From a virus: DNA of 64,000 nt. The stretch is from positions 1-64,000 of IMG/VR virus record IMGVR_UViG_3300040807_001288; one strand, given 5' to 3'. Numbering within the stretch: position 1 is the first letter of the stretch; every line of letters starts with the position of its first letter. The notes below the pieces were generated by a model, which saw nothing but the letters and a program-made list of their open reading frames with translations, did no database searches and was not told the DNA's origin. Positions 32,487 through 43,100 of this stretch are shown here, in pieces. The position numbers were made by a program, and so were the translations under genes.

Positions 32487-34066
32487 ATTTTTCTGGAACA
32501 ATATCCTCGGACTTTATGAAGCTGGCTAATATACCAGTATCTAAAAGACCTACGCTTATAAACTTCGCAGCCACGGATTTCTTAACACTGAGGCAGTCGC
32601 TCATAGATTATGCCAAGGTGGTATATCCCGACGATTACAAGTATTTTGTGGAGTCTGATTTGGGGATGATGTTTCTGGAATTAGCAGCATACATGGGTGC
32701 AGTAATGTCCATGAAGGCTGACATGCTTGCTAATGAGAACTTCTTGGCTACGGCACAACAAAGGTCTAGTGTTAAAAAGCTACTAGAACTAATTGGAATC
32801 AGTATGAAAGGCCCCTTGTCTTCAGCGGCTGATGCTAAAATAACATTTAATTCTGCCGCAGAGAGTCATGTGATCTTTCCTGCGGATAGAGTTATTACAA
32901 TTAACTCCCCAGAGGATGGGGGTAGTCTGAGCTTTACTTTGTATAAAGTAGTAAACGGTTTGGTGGATATCGTAAACTCTACTGGAAGAATATCCTTAGA
33001 TCATCAAGAGTCTGATGACGATACTGGATCAGCGGGGTCTGTGTGGAGTAACTTAGTTATTCAAGAGGGTGCTCTAGTTTCTGAATCAGGCGAGTTTGCC
33101 GCGACAGACGGAATAAAAACAATTCCATTGACTCAAGGACCTGTAGTGGAAGGTAGTATTGGTGTGTGGGTGAATTCTCCTAATGCGGACACTCAAGGAG
33201 CTTTCGTAGAAGTGCCTAACGTATATTATGCGTCGGGCTCTTCTGACAAAATCTTTGAGGTGGTTTATGATGACGATTATAACGCTACCGTAGTATTTGG
33301 TGATGGCACTGCGGGCATATCTCCAGAGGATACGGCATCCTTCAGAGTAGAATATCGAGTTGGTGGAGGAACCCGAGGAAACATAGGGAAGGATGTTATA
33401 AACACCAATGTAACTACCGGAAATCGTGATAGCGGCACGCTGACTAATACTAGTAAAGCAACGGGGGGCTCTAACGCAGAGACTATAGAGCACGCAAAGA
33501 AATACGCTCCGCTTAACTTTAGAAGACAGGATCGCCTTGTTACTCTTGAGGATTATACAGTCTTTGCCAACACTTTTATCAGCAATTTTGGAACTGTAGG
33601 CAAAGCAAAAGCGGCTACGAGAAAAGCCTACGCTTCGGCAAACGTGATCGACATTTATGTACTAGAGAAGGCTTCAGAGCTACAGCTACAAAGGGCTACA
33701 ACCAATTTTAAGACTCAGTTACTAGCAGCCATTAATCCCAAGAGGATGGCTACTGATGATGTAGTTATTGTAGATGGGCTTATCAGGACTCTAGATCTAG
33801 GAGTCACTATCAGAATTGATAGAGAGGAGGAAGAGAATCAAGACTCAATCAAGAATAAGGTGAGGGGTAAGCTTCTTAACTACATGAATGCAGACAATAG
33901 GGATTTTGGAGAAGACCTTAATATAGCGGAGCTAAACCGACAGATTTTTGAGGTGGAGGAGGTTAGATACTCTAGCATAGATAACCTCGATCAGGATGTG
34001 ACGCTAGACTTCAATGAGATTGCACAACTAAACAATCTTACAATTAACGTAGTTCTACTAGACTGA
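32483..34066 (+). CDS. 6: Baseplate wedge protein gp6 (BaseplateJ-like)
   Basis: A 527-residue protein of the gp6/gpJ family that forms the inner baseplate ring. Typical features: F-V-E-S-D-L-G-M-M-F-L-E-L-A-A-Y (about 56-71), the R-V-E-Y-R-V-G-G-G-T-R-G-N turn (about 290) and R-Q-D-R-L-V-T-L-E-D-Y-T-V-F (about 350). T4 gp6 has 660 residues. Coupled to gp25 by an ATGA overlap. Confidence 0.9.
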   Translation: MNFSGTISSDFMKLANIPVSKRPTLINFAATDFLTLRQSLIDYAKVVYPDDYKYFVESDLGMMFLELAAYMGAVMSMKADMLANENFLATAQQRSSVKKLLELIGISMKGPLSSAADAKITFNSAAESHVIFPADRVITINSPEDGGSLSFTLYKVVNGLVDIVNSTGRISLDHQESDDDTGSAGSVWSNLVIQEGALVSESGEFAATDGIKTIPLTQGPVVEGSIGVWVNSPNADTQGAFVEVPNVYYASGSSDKIFEVVYDDDYNATVVFGDGTAGISPEDTASFRVEYRVGGGTRGNIGKDVINTNVTTGNRDSGTLTNTSKATGGSNAETIEHAKKYAPLNFRRQDRLVTLEDYTVFANTFISNFGTVGKAKAATRKAYASANVIDIYVLEKASELQLQRATTNFKTQLLAAINPKRMATDDVVIVDGLIRTLDLGVTIRIDREEEENQDSIKNKVRGKLLNYMNADNRDFGEDLNIAELNRQIFEVEEVRYSSIDNLDQDVTLDFNEIAQLNNLTINVVLLD

Positions 34067-37000
34067 TGGGCGTCAACAAGAATACACCGAAGAAAAGAAA
34101 TTATACAAAAACTAACTTCGTAGAGTTGGTTGAGTTAATTACGCCTGAGGTGTATCAACAAAAAGATCTGGAGCTTAGTGGTACAGAGTTAGATCCTATT
34201 TCTGATCTAATAAACAGGCACGTTCAGTGCGCGGATAATGTAGCTACAACTCTATCTATTTCGGGGGTAGAGAACACTCAGACTAGCTCCTTGGAGAACA
34301 TTAGTGGCATCTCTCAATACTTTGTAAAACAAAATGAGCTTACGAAGATAAATCCGTTTACGTTCGAAACGAAGATCCTTCAGCCACTAGGTAAAAGCTT
34401 CATAGACTTCTCAACTTCTTCAGCATTTTCTTCATACTTATCTTCTGTTCTTTTACCAATACTAGTCCCTGCCACCCAGACGGAGACAGGATCCCTTGAA
34501 GAGAATATAACAACTCTTTCTGCGCTCACAGGAAACGCTGACGCCAGTTCAGTTCACAATTATCTGGTTGATTCTCTGGGCTGGTTTTATTTCCTAAACA
34601 CCTCAGCCGATGGTGGTCTGACATACTCTCCATCTAGCTATGTACTAGACTCTATTAATTCTCTGTACGTTGGAAAGTCCTTAACTACCGTTGATGGGGT
34701 GAAAGGGTTAACTGAGTATTTGTGGAGAAATAATGAGACCTGCTCCTTCGGACAGTATCTACCCACTAGTTTTGTTTCTGGAGCGGCAGACGCTATTGTG
34801 GATTCTAGTGCTGGAGTAGTAGCCACTTATACGAGCGGGACTCAGAAGCTGGATAACCTAAAGACGCTGGTTGACATTGCTTACTCTCCTCTCTACATAG
34901 ATGAGAGAGACTATAGAGTTAAGGACGCTTTTACTAGTTATATCGACTCTCAACTAGAGTTGCAGGACTTGGTGTCAAAAGGGCCTCATAGGAAGTTTTC
35001 TAATATTCTGGGGTATCATTTTGCTGACATCTCTGATCAGATTGAAAACATATCTCTGATCTACGATATAGAAAATTGTAGAGACGAGCAGATTCAGTAC
35101 ATTGCGGATCTTATTGGCTTTAAGCTAAGAGGGAACTCTCCCACCAAGTGGAGACATCAACTTAGATTAGCCATAGATCTTTACAAGAAATCAGGAACTT
35201 TGGAGGCCATACAGTCGGCTCTAAATGCCTTAATTATTGATTCTGTCTTTGATGTTTCTGGTCAGGTTCAGGAGCTTTGGGAATCTTACTTACCAAACCT
35301 TATCTGGTATGCTTTAGTGACCGAATCTCCCTTGTTCAAAAATCTAGAGACCTGGACGAGGGCTCTTGCTGTCGAGGGTGGAGTTTACAACTATAGCACA
35401 AGCAGTCTAGAAGAGAATCTACAGCTAGTGACAGATAGTATCCTACTGGACATGTATAAGAGGTTTCCAGAGAACTTCTTATTCCACGGCAGTCCCTTCC
35501 CTGTTCCTCAGTTCTGGGAGTTAGACTCAGAGGGTTGTGAGACTAAGAGGTACACAACAATAGGAGAGCCCTCTATGCGAGGCTTTCATATTCATAAGAT
35601 CACCGACCCAGGTTTCCAGGCGTATAAGCAGGATGCTAAACTATTTGGAGAGAGTAAAGCTTGGGACGCTGCTTACGGGTTCGGACCTCTTGGTGAGGGA
35701 GTCTATATGGCTGGAGTTGAGCATCCTACAACGGGGCAGCGTCCAACCTACCTAAAGTTTAAAGGCGACTTAGAGTTCTTGTTTAATTATAGGGGAAGAA
35801 GAAACTTCCCACTGCCTCCCTTTGAGGAGGTAAAATACTATAGAGATTGTTCTGTGACAAAGCCTATGGTAGAGTTTCTAGTGGAGAGACTTAAGTGCTT
35901 CAAGGTCACAGAGAGCTTTGCGGAAGAGACAGGTAATTTTATAGTCAGTAGCGCAGTAACTGATGAGTCTGATCTCGGAGCTTTGAATGAGTTCTTAATG
36001 TTCTTTAGTTCAACGCAAACACCTTCCAACTTTGATAGCGTGATGTTGAGCATTTCTGACTATGAGAAGAATGCTCTGAGCCTTTGGAATGGTAAATCTT
36101 CCCACCTGTTTGTTAACTTCGATGAGACAGATTTTGATTTCTCAAAATCTACTTTGGAGGGGGATGGCAAGTATGCACTATACGAAGCTGCTCGCGTATC
36201 TAGGGAGTTCTCTCCCGCACATGCCATCACCCGAGTTAATCTGACTGCAAGTGCTCAAGATGATTTTGAAATGTCTTCCACAGCTTTCGAGTATCTTGGT
36301 CTAGATCACGATGATAATCGGGTGGGGTACACCTCAGGCTCCGTACTAGGAAACTTTGAGTATAGTGGAGTCGCCATGTCCTTTGCTACAGGAGGAGGTG
36401 ACTCCAACTTAGACTCTGACTCAGGAAGAGGCGGATTAAATACATTCAAAAGAGCCGCAGTAGATGACGTTACTGATCCTCTGCTTTCAGGAACGGCAGT
36501 TATCACACCGCTCGATAGTGTTCCTAGACGAGCTATTAGGAGAAGAAATCTTAAGTACCTACTGCCTTTAGAGGGGTACTACGATAGGACTGGCTTTAAT
36601 GGACCTGTGAGCTACGACCCCTCCACATTGGAGCACTCCTTAGCATCCTCATTAGGTGAGCTTACGCTTGGGTACGTTGCTTCTGCTGGCAAGTTTCACC
36701 CAGTGGTTGACCCCATTAATCCTTCTGGGATCTGGGACGAATGTGAGGGCCTAATGTCAACCAGAACATTCTCAGGTATAGATACTAGCACCACTTTCCC
36801 GTATAGAGGTTTGTCTGCACTAGGATCAAACGCCAAGATGCCAGAGAAATTAGCGGCTACAGCTAGGTACGTTGATCGAGGGCAGTTACCTGAGCTATAC
36901 AACACGATGCATGAGCTTTTCGAATCGAAGGCGCTCGACAATGGGAAGCAAATTCTACTCTCTACAAGCGCATATGACTCAGATGCTTATTGGAAAAACA

Positions 37001-38475
37001 ATGCTCAGAGTCTAGCAAACGAGGCTATCGCTAGTGGTTATGTCCTCAACTCTTTTGCTGATTACGAGAACTTTGCGTTCGGTAAAGGGCTGCATGTACT
37101 GCACCGTGAATATTCTAAGTATTTTGCCAAGCACGCATTGGGCGGAAACTCCCTAGAAGAGTCTGGAGGTAATATATTCGGTCAAGTATTTGGTCTCGGA
37201 CTTTTCAATTGTGATTTAGAGCTTGATGGTGAGTTTGTTGGAGACTTTGTGGCATCAAGTGTTAGATCCGCAGAGCCGATAAACACCGTATCCGTGTGGA
37301 ACGAGTCTGCTGATGGAACATTTGTTGCTGATACCACTGGGCAGAGTGTAATCCCCTTGTCTGGAACTTTTGTCTCTGGCAATGTTTATAATGCGGAGTT
37401 TAGGAATGCTAAAATTCTTAGCGGTATTGAGTTTTGTGATATCTCTGGGGCTCCCTCAGCTAATCAATTCTCTATCTTTGATATAGATAACTCTTTCGCA
37501 GTTCCTGGAGAGGAGAATGATCTCATAGCCAATCGCGTTATAAAGTGTAAGTCTCTTGGGGGTCTTCCTAGAATGAGGTTTGACCTATCCTCCTATGGAG
37601 ATAGGAGAAACTACTTCATCAAGGATCACACATTCAACCTAAAGATAAAATCTCTAGTAGCTGAGGAGTTTTCCGAGATACTGGGTGGCGGTCAGCTTGG
37701 TGTGTGGGTTCATACTGAGCCCGTAGATGGTCTGATGTGGGTATGGACGCCATTAAATAAGTGGCAACCAGTCAATGAGAGTAGGATCTCCAAAGAGTTA
37801 GTTCTAAATACTCTTTCTCATAAGTATAACTTTGATATAAAGCTTCCTGATCCGTCAGAGCGTGTCAACTGCCTTGCAAATGTGTCGCAAACGGATTCTG
37901 TCATTAACAATGTTTCTCTTAACAATATTAAGGATTCTTACTTCGAAACTTTCTCGATAGACTTCGACACCAGGAACTTTACCATACATAATAACTACGA
38001 GTATCTTGATATTATTCCTATTGAAGAAGAGCAGTATAAGATTACTGAACAAGTAAATAGAGATGACACCAACTATATTGTAGAAATATTCTTTGTTCCT
38101 ACCTTAAATGATAAAAAGTATTGGTTGTTAGACTCGATTGAGCTTCAAGATAAGACCCTTAGGGATAGAGCTTCTATTGGCACAGGGCATGGGGTAGAGA
38201 CTAAGGGTATTCCATTCACTCCGTTCGTAAAAGAGGATCGTTTGGAGCTATCAAAAGATCAGCTTCGTGATGTATTAAAGTTCTATAATGGATTGATGGG
38301 ACAAGGTATAGGACAGTACGCAACCAACCTAGCGTCTAGAGATGCGGCTATTACTGAGGATTATCTAGAGCTTAGTGGAGGCAGCAGACTCAACTATAAA
38401 GTCCAACCGGATTGGGTGCAACACACTAAAAACGGAACCTATCAAAATTATACACTAGTGGAGTTCGACAACTGA
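34066..38475 (+). CDS. 7: Very large baseplate wedge protein, gp7-like
   Basis: A 1469-residue protein in the gp7 place after gp6. Residues about 310-400 contain a P2 gpI-like block (I-A-D-L-I-G-F-K-L-R-G-N; W-R-H-Q-L-R-L-A-I-D-L-Y-K-K-S-G-T-L-E-A-I), the wedge core. The rest is a long set of beta-rich domains without recognisable family. T4 gp7 has 1032 residues, so this one has large extra domains. It overlaps both neighbours by one base. Confidence 0.7.
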   Translation: MGVNKNTPKKRNYTKTNFVELVELITPEVYQQKDLELSGTELDPISDLINRHVQCADNVATTLSISGVENTQTSSLENISGISQYFVKQNELTKINPFTFETKILQPLGKSFIDFSTSSAFSSYLSSVLLPILVPATQTETGSLEENITTLSALTGNADASSVHNYLVDSLGWFYFLNTSADGGLTYSPSSYVLDSINSLYVGKSLTTVDGVKGLTEYLWRNNETCSFGQYLPTSFVSGAADAIVDSSAGVVATYTSGTQKLDNLKTLVDIAYSPLYIDERDYRVKDAFTSYIDSQLELQDLVSKGPHRKFSNILGYHFADISDQIENISLIYDIENCRDEQIQYIADLIGFKLRGNSPTKWRHQLRLAIDLYKKSGTLEAIQSALNALIIDSVFDVSGQVQELWESYLPNLIWYALVTESPLFKNLETWTRALAVEGGVYNYSTSSLEENLQLVTDSILLDMYKRFPENFLFHGSPFPVPQFWELDSEGCETKRYTTIGEPSMRGFHIHKITDPGFQAYKQDAKLFGESKAWDAAYGFGPLGEGVYMAGVEHPTTGQRPTYLKFKGDLEFLFNYRGRRNFPLPPFEEVKYYRDCSVTKPMVEFLVERLKCFKVTESFAEETGNFIVSSAVTDESDLGALNEFLMFFSSTQTPSNFDSVMLSISDYEKNALSLWNGKSSHLFVNFDETDFDFSKSTLEGDGKYALYEAARVSREFSPAHAITRVNLTASAQDDFEMSSTAFEYLGLDHDDNRVGYTSGSVLGNFEYSGVAMSFATGGGDSNLDSDSGRGGLNTFKRAAVDDVTDPLLSGTAVITPLDSVPRRAIRRRNLKYLLPLEGYYDRTGFNGPVSYDPSTLEHSLASSLGELTLGYVASAGKFHPVVDPINPSGIWDECEGLMSTRTFSGIDTSTTFPYRGLSALGSNAKMPEKLAATARYVDRGQLPELYNTMHELFESKALDNGKQILLSTSAYDSDAYWKNNAQSLANEAIASGYVLNSFADYENFAFGKGLHVLHREYSKYFAKHALGGNSLEESGGNIFGQVFGLGLFNCDLELDGEFVGDFVASSVRSAEPINTVSVWNESADGTFVADTTGQSVIPLSGTFVSGNVYNAEFRNAKILSGIEFCDISGAPSANQFSIFDIDNSFAVPGEENDLIANRVIKCKSLGGLPRMRFDLSSYGDRRNYFIKDHTFNLKIKSLVAEEFSEILGGGQLGVWVHTEPVDGLMWVWTPLNKWQPVNESRISKELVLNTLSHKYNFDIKLPDPSERVNCLANVSQTDSVINNVSLNNIKDSYFETFSIDFDTRNFTIHNNYEYLDIIPIEEEQYKITEQVNRDDTNYIVEIFFVPTLNDKKYWLLDSIELQDKTLRDRASIGTGHGVETKGIPFTPFVKEDRLELSKDQLRDVLKFYNGLMGQGIGQYATNLASRDAAITEDYLELSGGSRLNYKVQPDWVQHTKNGTYQNYTLVEFDN

Positions 38476-39548
38476 TGAGAGGCGAAGTAGAAGTTTGGAG
38501 TGGAGATAAGTTAGTTCTTCAAGAACCCAACATGTTAGTTGATGGGGCTGGAGAGTTATTAGCTGATATTATGACGGTATCCCCCTCTCTATCGGGTGTG
38601 GAGGATTTTGCCACTTCCTCAATTGTTGATGCATCGAACTATACGATTCAGGCCATTTCTTTCGGAACAGGATCAGAAGCCTTTAGAAGAATGGGCAGGA
38701 CAATGGACTCTGGGATACTTACTCAGATGACGGCAAATATTGTTTTAGTACAGCGGGCCAATGATGTCAACTCTCTTGCAATAACTAGCGGAGTTGATGC
38801 AACCACTCCATTACTAGGAGGGTTTACTGTAGAAGCTCCTAATCCCGCAGGTAGGGTGTTGTCAGAAAACTCTGATGTATCCTCTGCTATAGAAATTGAT
38901 AGTAGGGATACGGATATAAGTGGATTTTTCCCAGGCAACGGGCAACATGTCAACTTTATGCCGTCTGCTATTAGAAATCATATTACGCAAGGAACGGACT
39001 TCGATACCTCTGCTGAATTCGTAGGAAACTTGATGGGTAGCTATCCCGCTGGATTCAATGAGCGGGGGACAAACTCTACGGGAAGGATCCTGTACAGATA
39101 CCCAGGAGCTACTACGGTTGAGGATTTGCTTGTGGGTAGTTATCCTAATCAAGCAAGCTCAATGGATATTAGTGGATTCATGACCATGATAATGAGTTCC
39201 GTTCCTAATCCTGGTTATCCCTTTGCTGACACTCAAAACGGGCTTTGCATATCAGCTAATTCAGAGTTTGCCACTAACGGAACTGTTGAGTATTCTACTA
39301 AATTATCTAAGGATGATGTTAAATCACTTCAGGCTTTTGGTGGTATTTACCAGATGGGTTTGTGGACAATAGATATGAAGCAATCTCTTCTAAATGGAAA
39401 TACACCACCTTTTGAGTTTAGGGTACTAGATAATCCTAGAAAGTATAAACTGTTCTGTAGAAAAACTGTGTCAAAAGATTTGACATTTATTACTGATTAC
39501 ACTCAGTACGCCGACTTAACAATCAAGTGGAGGCTCCACTTCCTATGA
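38475..39548 (+). CDS. Baseplate or fibre adaptor, 357 aa
   Basis: A 357-residue protein, unrecognised. It opens E-V-E-V-W-S-G-D-K-L-V-L-Q-E-P-N-M-L-V-D-G and then G-E-L-L-A-D-I-M, a plan repeated in the following 202-residue protein. The C-termini also agree (D-L-T-I-K-W-R-L-H-F versus D-F-S-L-I-F-R-W-T-L-N-F). The two therefore look like paralogues, this one with an extra central insert. Probably a peripheral wedge component to which fibres attach. Confidence 0.55.
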   Translation: MRGEVEVWSGDKLVLQEPNMLVDGAGELLADIMTVSPSLSGVEDFATSSIVDASNYTIQAISFGTGSEAFRRMGRTMDSGILTQMTANIVLVQRANDVNSLAITSGVDATTPLLGGFTVEAPNPAGRVLSENSDVSSAIEIDSRDTDISGFFPGNGQHVNFMPSAIRNHITQGTDFDTSAEFVGNLMGSYPAGFNERGTNSTGRILYRYPGATTVEDLLVGSYPNQASSMDISGFMTMIMSSVPNPGYPFADTQNGLCISANSEFATNGTVEYSTKLSKDDVKSLQAFGGIYQMGLWTIDMKQSLLNGNTPPFEFRVLDNPRKYKLFCRKTVSKDLTFITDYTQYADLTIKWRLHFL

Positions 39549-40153
39549 AAAACTTTACTGACGAATTAGGCATTAACGGACACCTGACCATCATCAAAAG
39601 ATACTCTGATGGTCAGGAGGAAGTGGTTTTAGATGACAGCAACGTCATCGTATCGGGAATGGGCGTGGGCCTTTCCTACCTTTTCACTGGGTCTGGCTCG
39701 AATGAGATCTTAGATTATCAGATTGAAAGATTCCAAGTTGGGGTATCTGGGCCTCATGAAGCCTATTCAACTGTCCCTAGCTCTATTTTTGCATTGTCAG
39801 GAGACCTAACTAAGGCCGAGTATGGTGGTGGAAGCAACCTATTCATCAAAGAGGCAACTCAAATAGAGAACGGTGTTGACATCCTTAATCAAGCATTTCC
39901 CTTGATTCCCAAAAACAAAATCACAAGGATATCCGATTCCTCCGTGAGGTACACCTTGGTTCTAGATGAGGAAGCGTGTAATGGACTTGAACGAGATAGC
40001 TCGCCAGCTAACATAAATGAAGTGGGTATGTTCATGAAAAACCCAACGGGAGCTACCGACGACAAATCCTTGTTAGTTTGCTACAGAACCTTTAGTAATA
40101 TAAGAAAGACTAGCGATTTTAGTCTCATCTTCAGATGGACCTTGAACTTCTAA
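39545..40153 (+). CDS. Baseplate or fibre adaptor paralogue, 202 aa
   Basis: A 202-residue protein sharing its start (H-L-T-I-I-K-R-Y-S-D-G-Q-E-E-V-V-L) and end pattern with the preceding protein. The chosen ATG at 39545 overlaps the upstream stop (ATGA) and has GGAGG at 39529-39533; the longer frame from 39527 would start with a non-ATG codon. Unrecognised family. Probably works beside its paralogue in the outer baseplate. Confidence 0.55.
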   Translation: MKNFTDELGINGHLTIIKRYSDGQEEVVLDDSNVIVSGMGVGLSYLFTGSGSNEILDYQIERFQVGVSGPHEAYSTVPSSIFALSGDLTKAEYGGGSNLFIKEATQIENGVDILNQAFPLIPKNKITRISDSSVRYTLVLDEEACNGLERDSSPANINEVGMFMKNPTGATDDKSLLVCYRTFSNIRKTSDFSLIFRWTLNF

Positions 40154-40154
40154 A

Positions 40155-43100
40155 ATGCCATTTAATCAAAACGACATCTACACCAGTAGCGGCACAGTCC
40201 AGCTATTTAATGCGTGGACGCCTTATGTGTCGAAGTTCGACACTAGCTCTTTCTACAACTGGGAGCAGGATAACCTTCCTCTCTACGATCTAGAGGAGAG
40301 GACATACGCTCTTTGGGAACAGCAAGGGTTCGCAACCTCCGCAGGAGTTCCTGGGTTCGCATTATCTGTTTCCGCCAACGCCGACCCAGCAGTCTTAGCA
40401 GCGGATAGAACAGTATTCACTGAACTTAGCTCCTGTATCGCAGCTATTCCCAAAGTAGTTAGATTTCCTGTTCTGGTTGAGGTTGGGACAATTGGAGACT
40501 TAGGTGATTTAGAACTACATAACTTCCGAATTGAGGAGGGGGGTTCTATAGAGATCATCAACCGAGCTTTTGGTAGAGCTTATGATGCTTCTTCCGAGTG
40601 CGATGGTCTAAATCTACCAACACAAAACTCATCTCACAGAATGTGCTTCCGACTTAGTTCTATAGATCTGAGTAATGCAATTTCTGATGCTTCGTGCCTT
40701 TCTCTTAGCACGCCTGTCTTGGATGGTGTTTCGAATACTGATGTTAATAATAACACTCACAGAGTAATTTATCCTAGACACACCCTAAGGAAAGCACCGC
40801 TTGCAGTGGCTGTAGATAGAAATTTATTTCAAAATGGCAACGCTGATTTGTTTGATTTGGGTCCTTACGAAAACACGGTAAACACTAGCTTTGACAATAC
40901 CTTACAGTCACTAGATATTAGTGCTCAAAATCAAAGAACTTCCGCAAACATATACCGAGACACCATTGCTGATGGTGATGTTGGGGTTGGTGGCAACACT
41001 TACCTTAATAAGTTAGGAAAAATTACCGTTAAGAATTGTGATGGACCCATCTACATTAGAAACTTTTTTGTAGATGCGGCCAAGAATACAGCAGCCGTTA
41101 ATGATTATGCTATTGAGATCGTAAACTCCAAGGTCGTTCTAGAGAATTGTGCGGGTATGAGGGCTAAAAACTCTGGTTGGAAATTCCTTAACTCAGGAGT
41201 CACTCTCTCCAGGTCTGCGTTTGCGTATAGAAACTATCACTTAGACAGCACCACTACCCGAGTAGCTGAAAAAGGCTACGGGTTCCATGCGGTTAATAGT
41301 GAGGTTCTTGTAAGCTCACTTCCTCTTGGTTTGGACTTCGAATCCGTTGGTGACAACGGTGCCTCTGGCTCTGACTGCAAGGTAATTTCCTCTAGAAATT
41401 ATGCAGGGTTTGTATTAGATAACTCTAAGCTTTTTGGAGGAGTCCAACGGTCAATAGCGACTGACCCCTTACGGGGGAGTATTTTAGGATTGGAACTCAA
41501 CACGGGTTATGGAATGATTATCAATAACTCTGAGGTGAATGTAAAGGGCCTAATTGATTTTTATGGAAATGATCAAGGAGTGCAAGCGGATTCTTCTAAA
41601 TTCGTTTACGAAAACCTTTGCCTTGACGCTCATAGCAGCCAAGCTATTAGATCTAGAAACTCGGAGTTTATTTTTGATTCCCTGACCACTCCAACCGATG
41701 CGGGGCAGGCTGATAGACATCAGCTAGATATGTCGGCAAATGGACAGCATATTGACCTTAGAGGCAATAGTGTATTTTCTTTCAGAAGAAAGAACAACAT
41801 GCCTACGACCTACGGTAACTCAAAGTTCTTAGAAGAGCATGGTGCTATTCTTTGGGACGGTAATGTGAATGCCCCGCTACCAGCCATCTCAGTAAATGAT
41901 GGTTCTATGCTAGATCTAATTCACCCCAACATACAAGTTAGTGGTGTTGCTTCTAGACCAAATTACGGAAGTGCTATTAAAGCTGTAAACTCCTCAAAAG
42001 TATCCCTCTTCGGTAGTAATACTGGGTGCAACTTCGTTTATGGTCCAGCGGGAATTTCATATCAACAGCGTATGGCTGGAATTTACGCGGGAAATAATTC
42101 TACTATTAATCTTCATGGACCCACTGCTATGGGACAGTTTGGTGTAGATGTTCTAGTTGAGGATAACTCGGTCTTGAACATCGAACCAGCCAGAGCGCGA
42201 GACGAGTTTGGGCTTGAGGTTAGCGGTTTTGATCTTAGTTCTAAGCTAAACCATACCTCTGTGGAGCTTCATGCTACCAGGGCGTGCTTGGTTGCTAATA
42301 GGAATTCCACCATAAACTTAAAAGACATGGGCTCTTTCCCAGCGAATTGGGGAAGAACCGCACTGGGAGAGGGGCTTCTAGAGGCTGGCTCAGATTATCT
42401 GATAGGTGATTTTGAAACAAGTGCATATACTTCCTCAGGCTCCTTGCAGTTTTACGCCAACCCTCAAGACTCTTCGGCTATAAACTTCTACAACTTAGAT
42501 AACTTGGCTGCGGGGCTTGGGTTTACCATACCTTCCTTCCCTAGGTTTATTGATACGGGAGCGACAAACGGTTTCTTTGTTACGGACTCTCCTATTCTAG
42601 GCTCACCTAGCTGGCCTGATCGCGCTAAAATAACTCAAGGTGGGGTAGCGTTGCGAGCCACAGAGGACAGTGTGGTAAATGTTAAAAATGTTCACTTCCC
42701 ACTAGGCACTAATGATAGTCCTTTGGACGGATTTTATTATACTACTAGTGGAACAGATTGTGATAAGTTCATGATCTGGAACATAGCGGACACCTCCAGG
42801 CTTAACGCTTCTTACTTATCTGTAAGTGGTATGCACCCTGCAAGCACTCAGTATCATGGTCCTAGTGCTATTTGGGCTTCTTCCGTGGACGGAAACAATG
42901 CTGGGAGTAATTATGACATTCCTGCCTATGGAGCACCTTCGGGGACCCCAGGAACGGGACCGCTTAGTGTGTTTGATGTGTTCGGAGCAGGAAGCTCTGT
43001 TTGGGTTCCCGCTTCAGGAACAGATTTAAATTCTACTTTCCATAGATTCTTCCCGATAGAAGATAATACCACCCATGATGCAAAAGAGAAGTTGGGTGGC

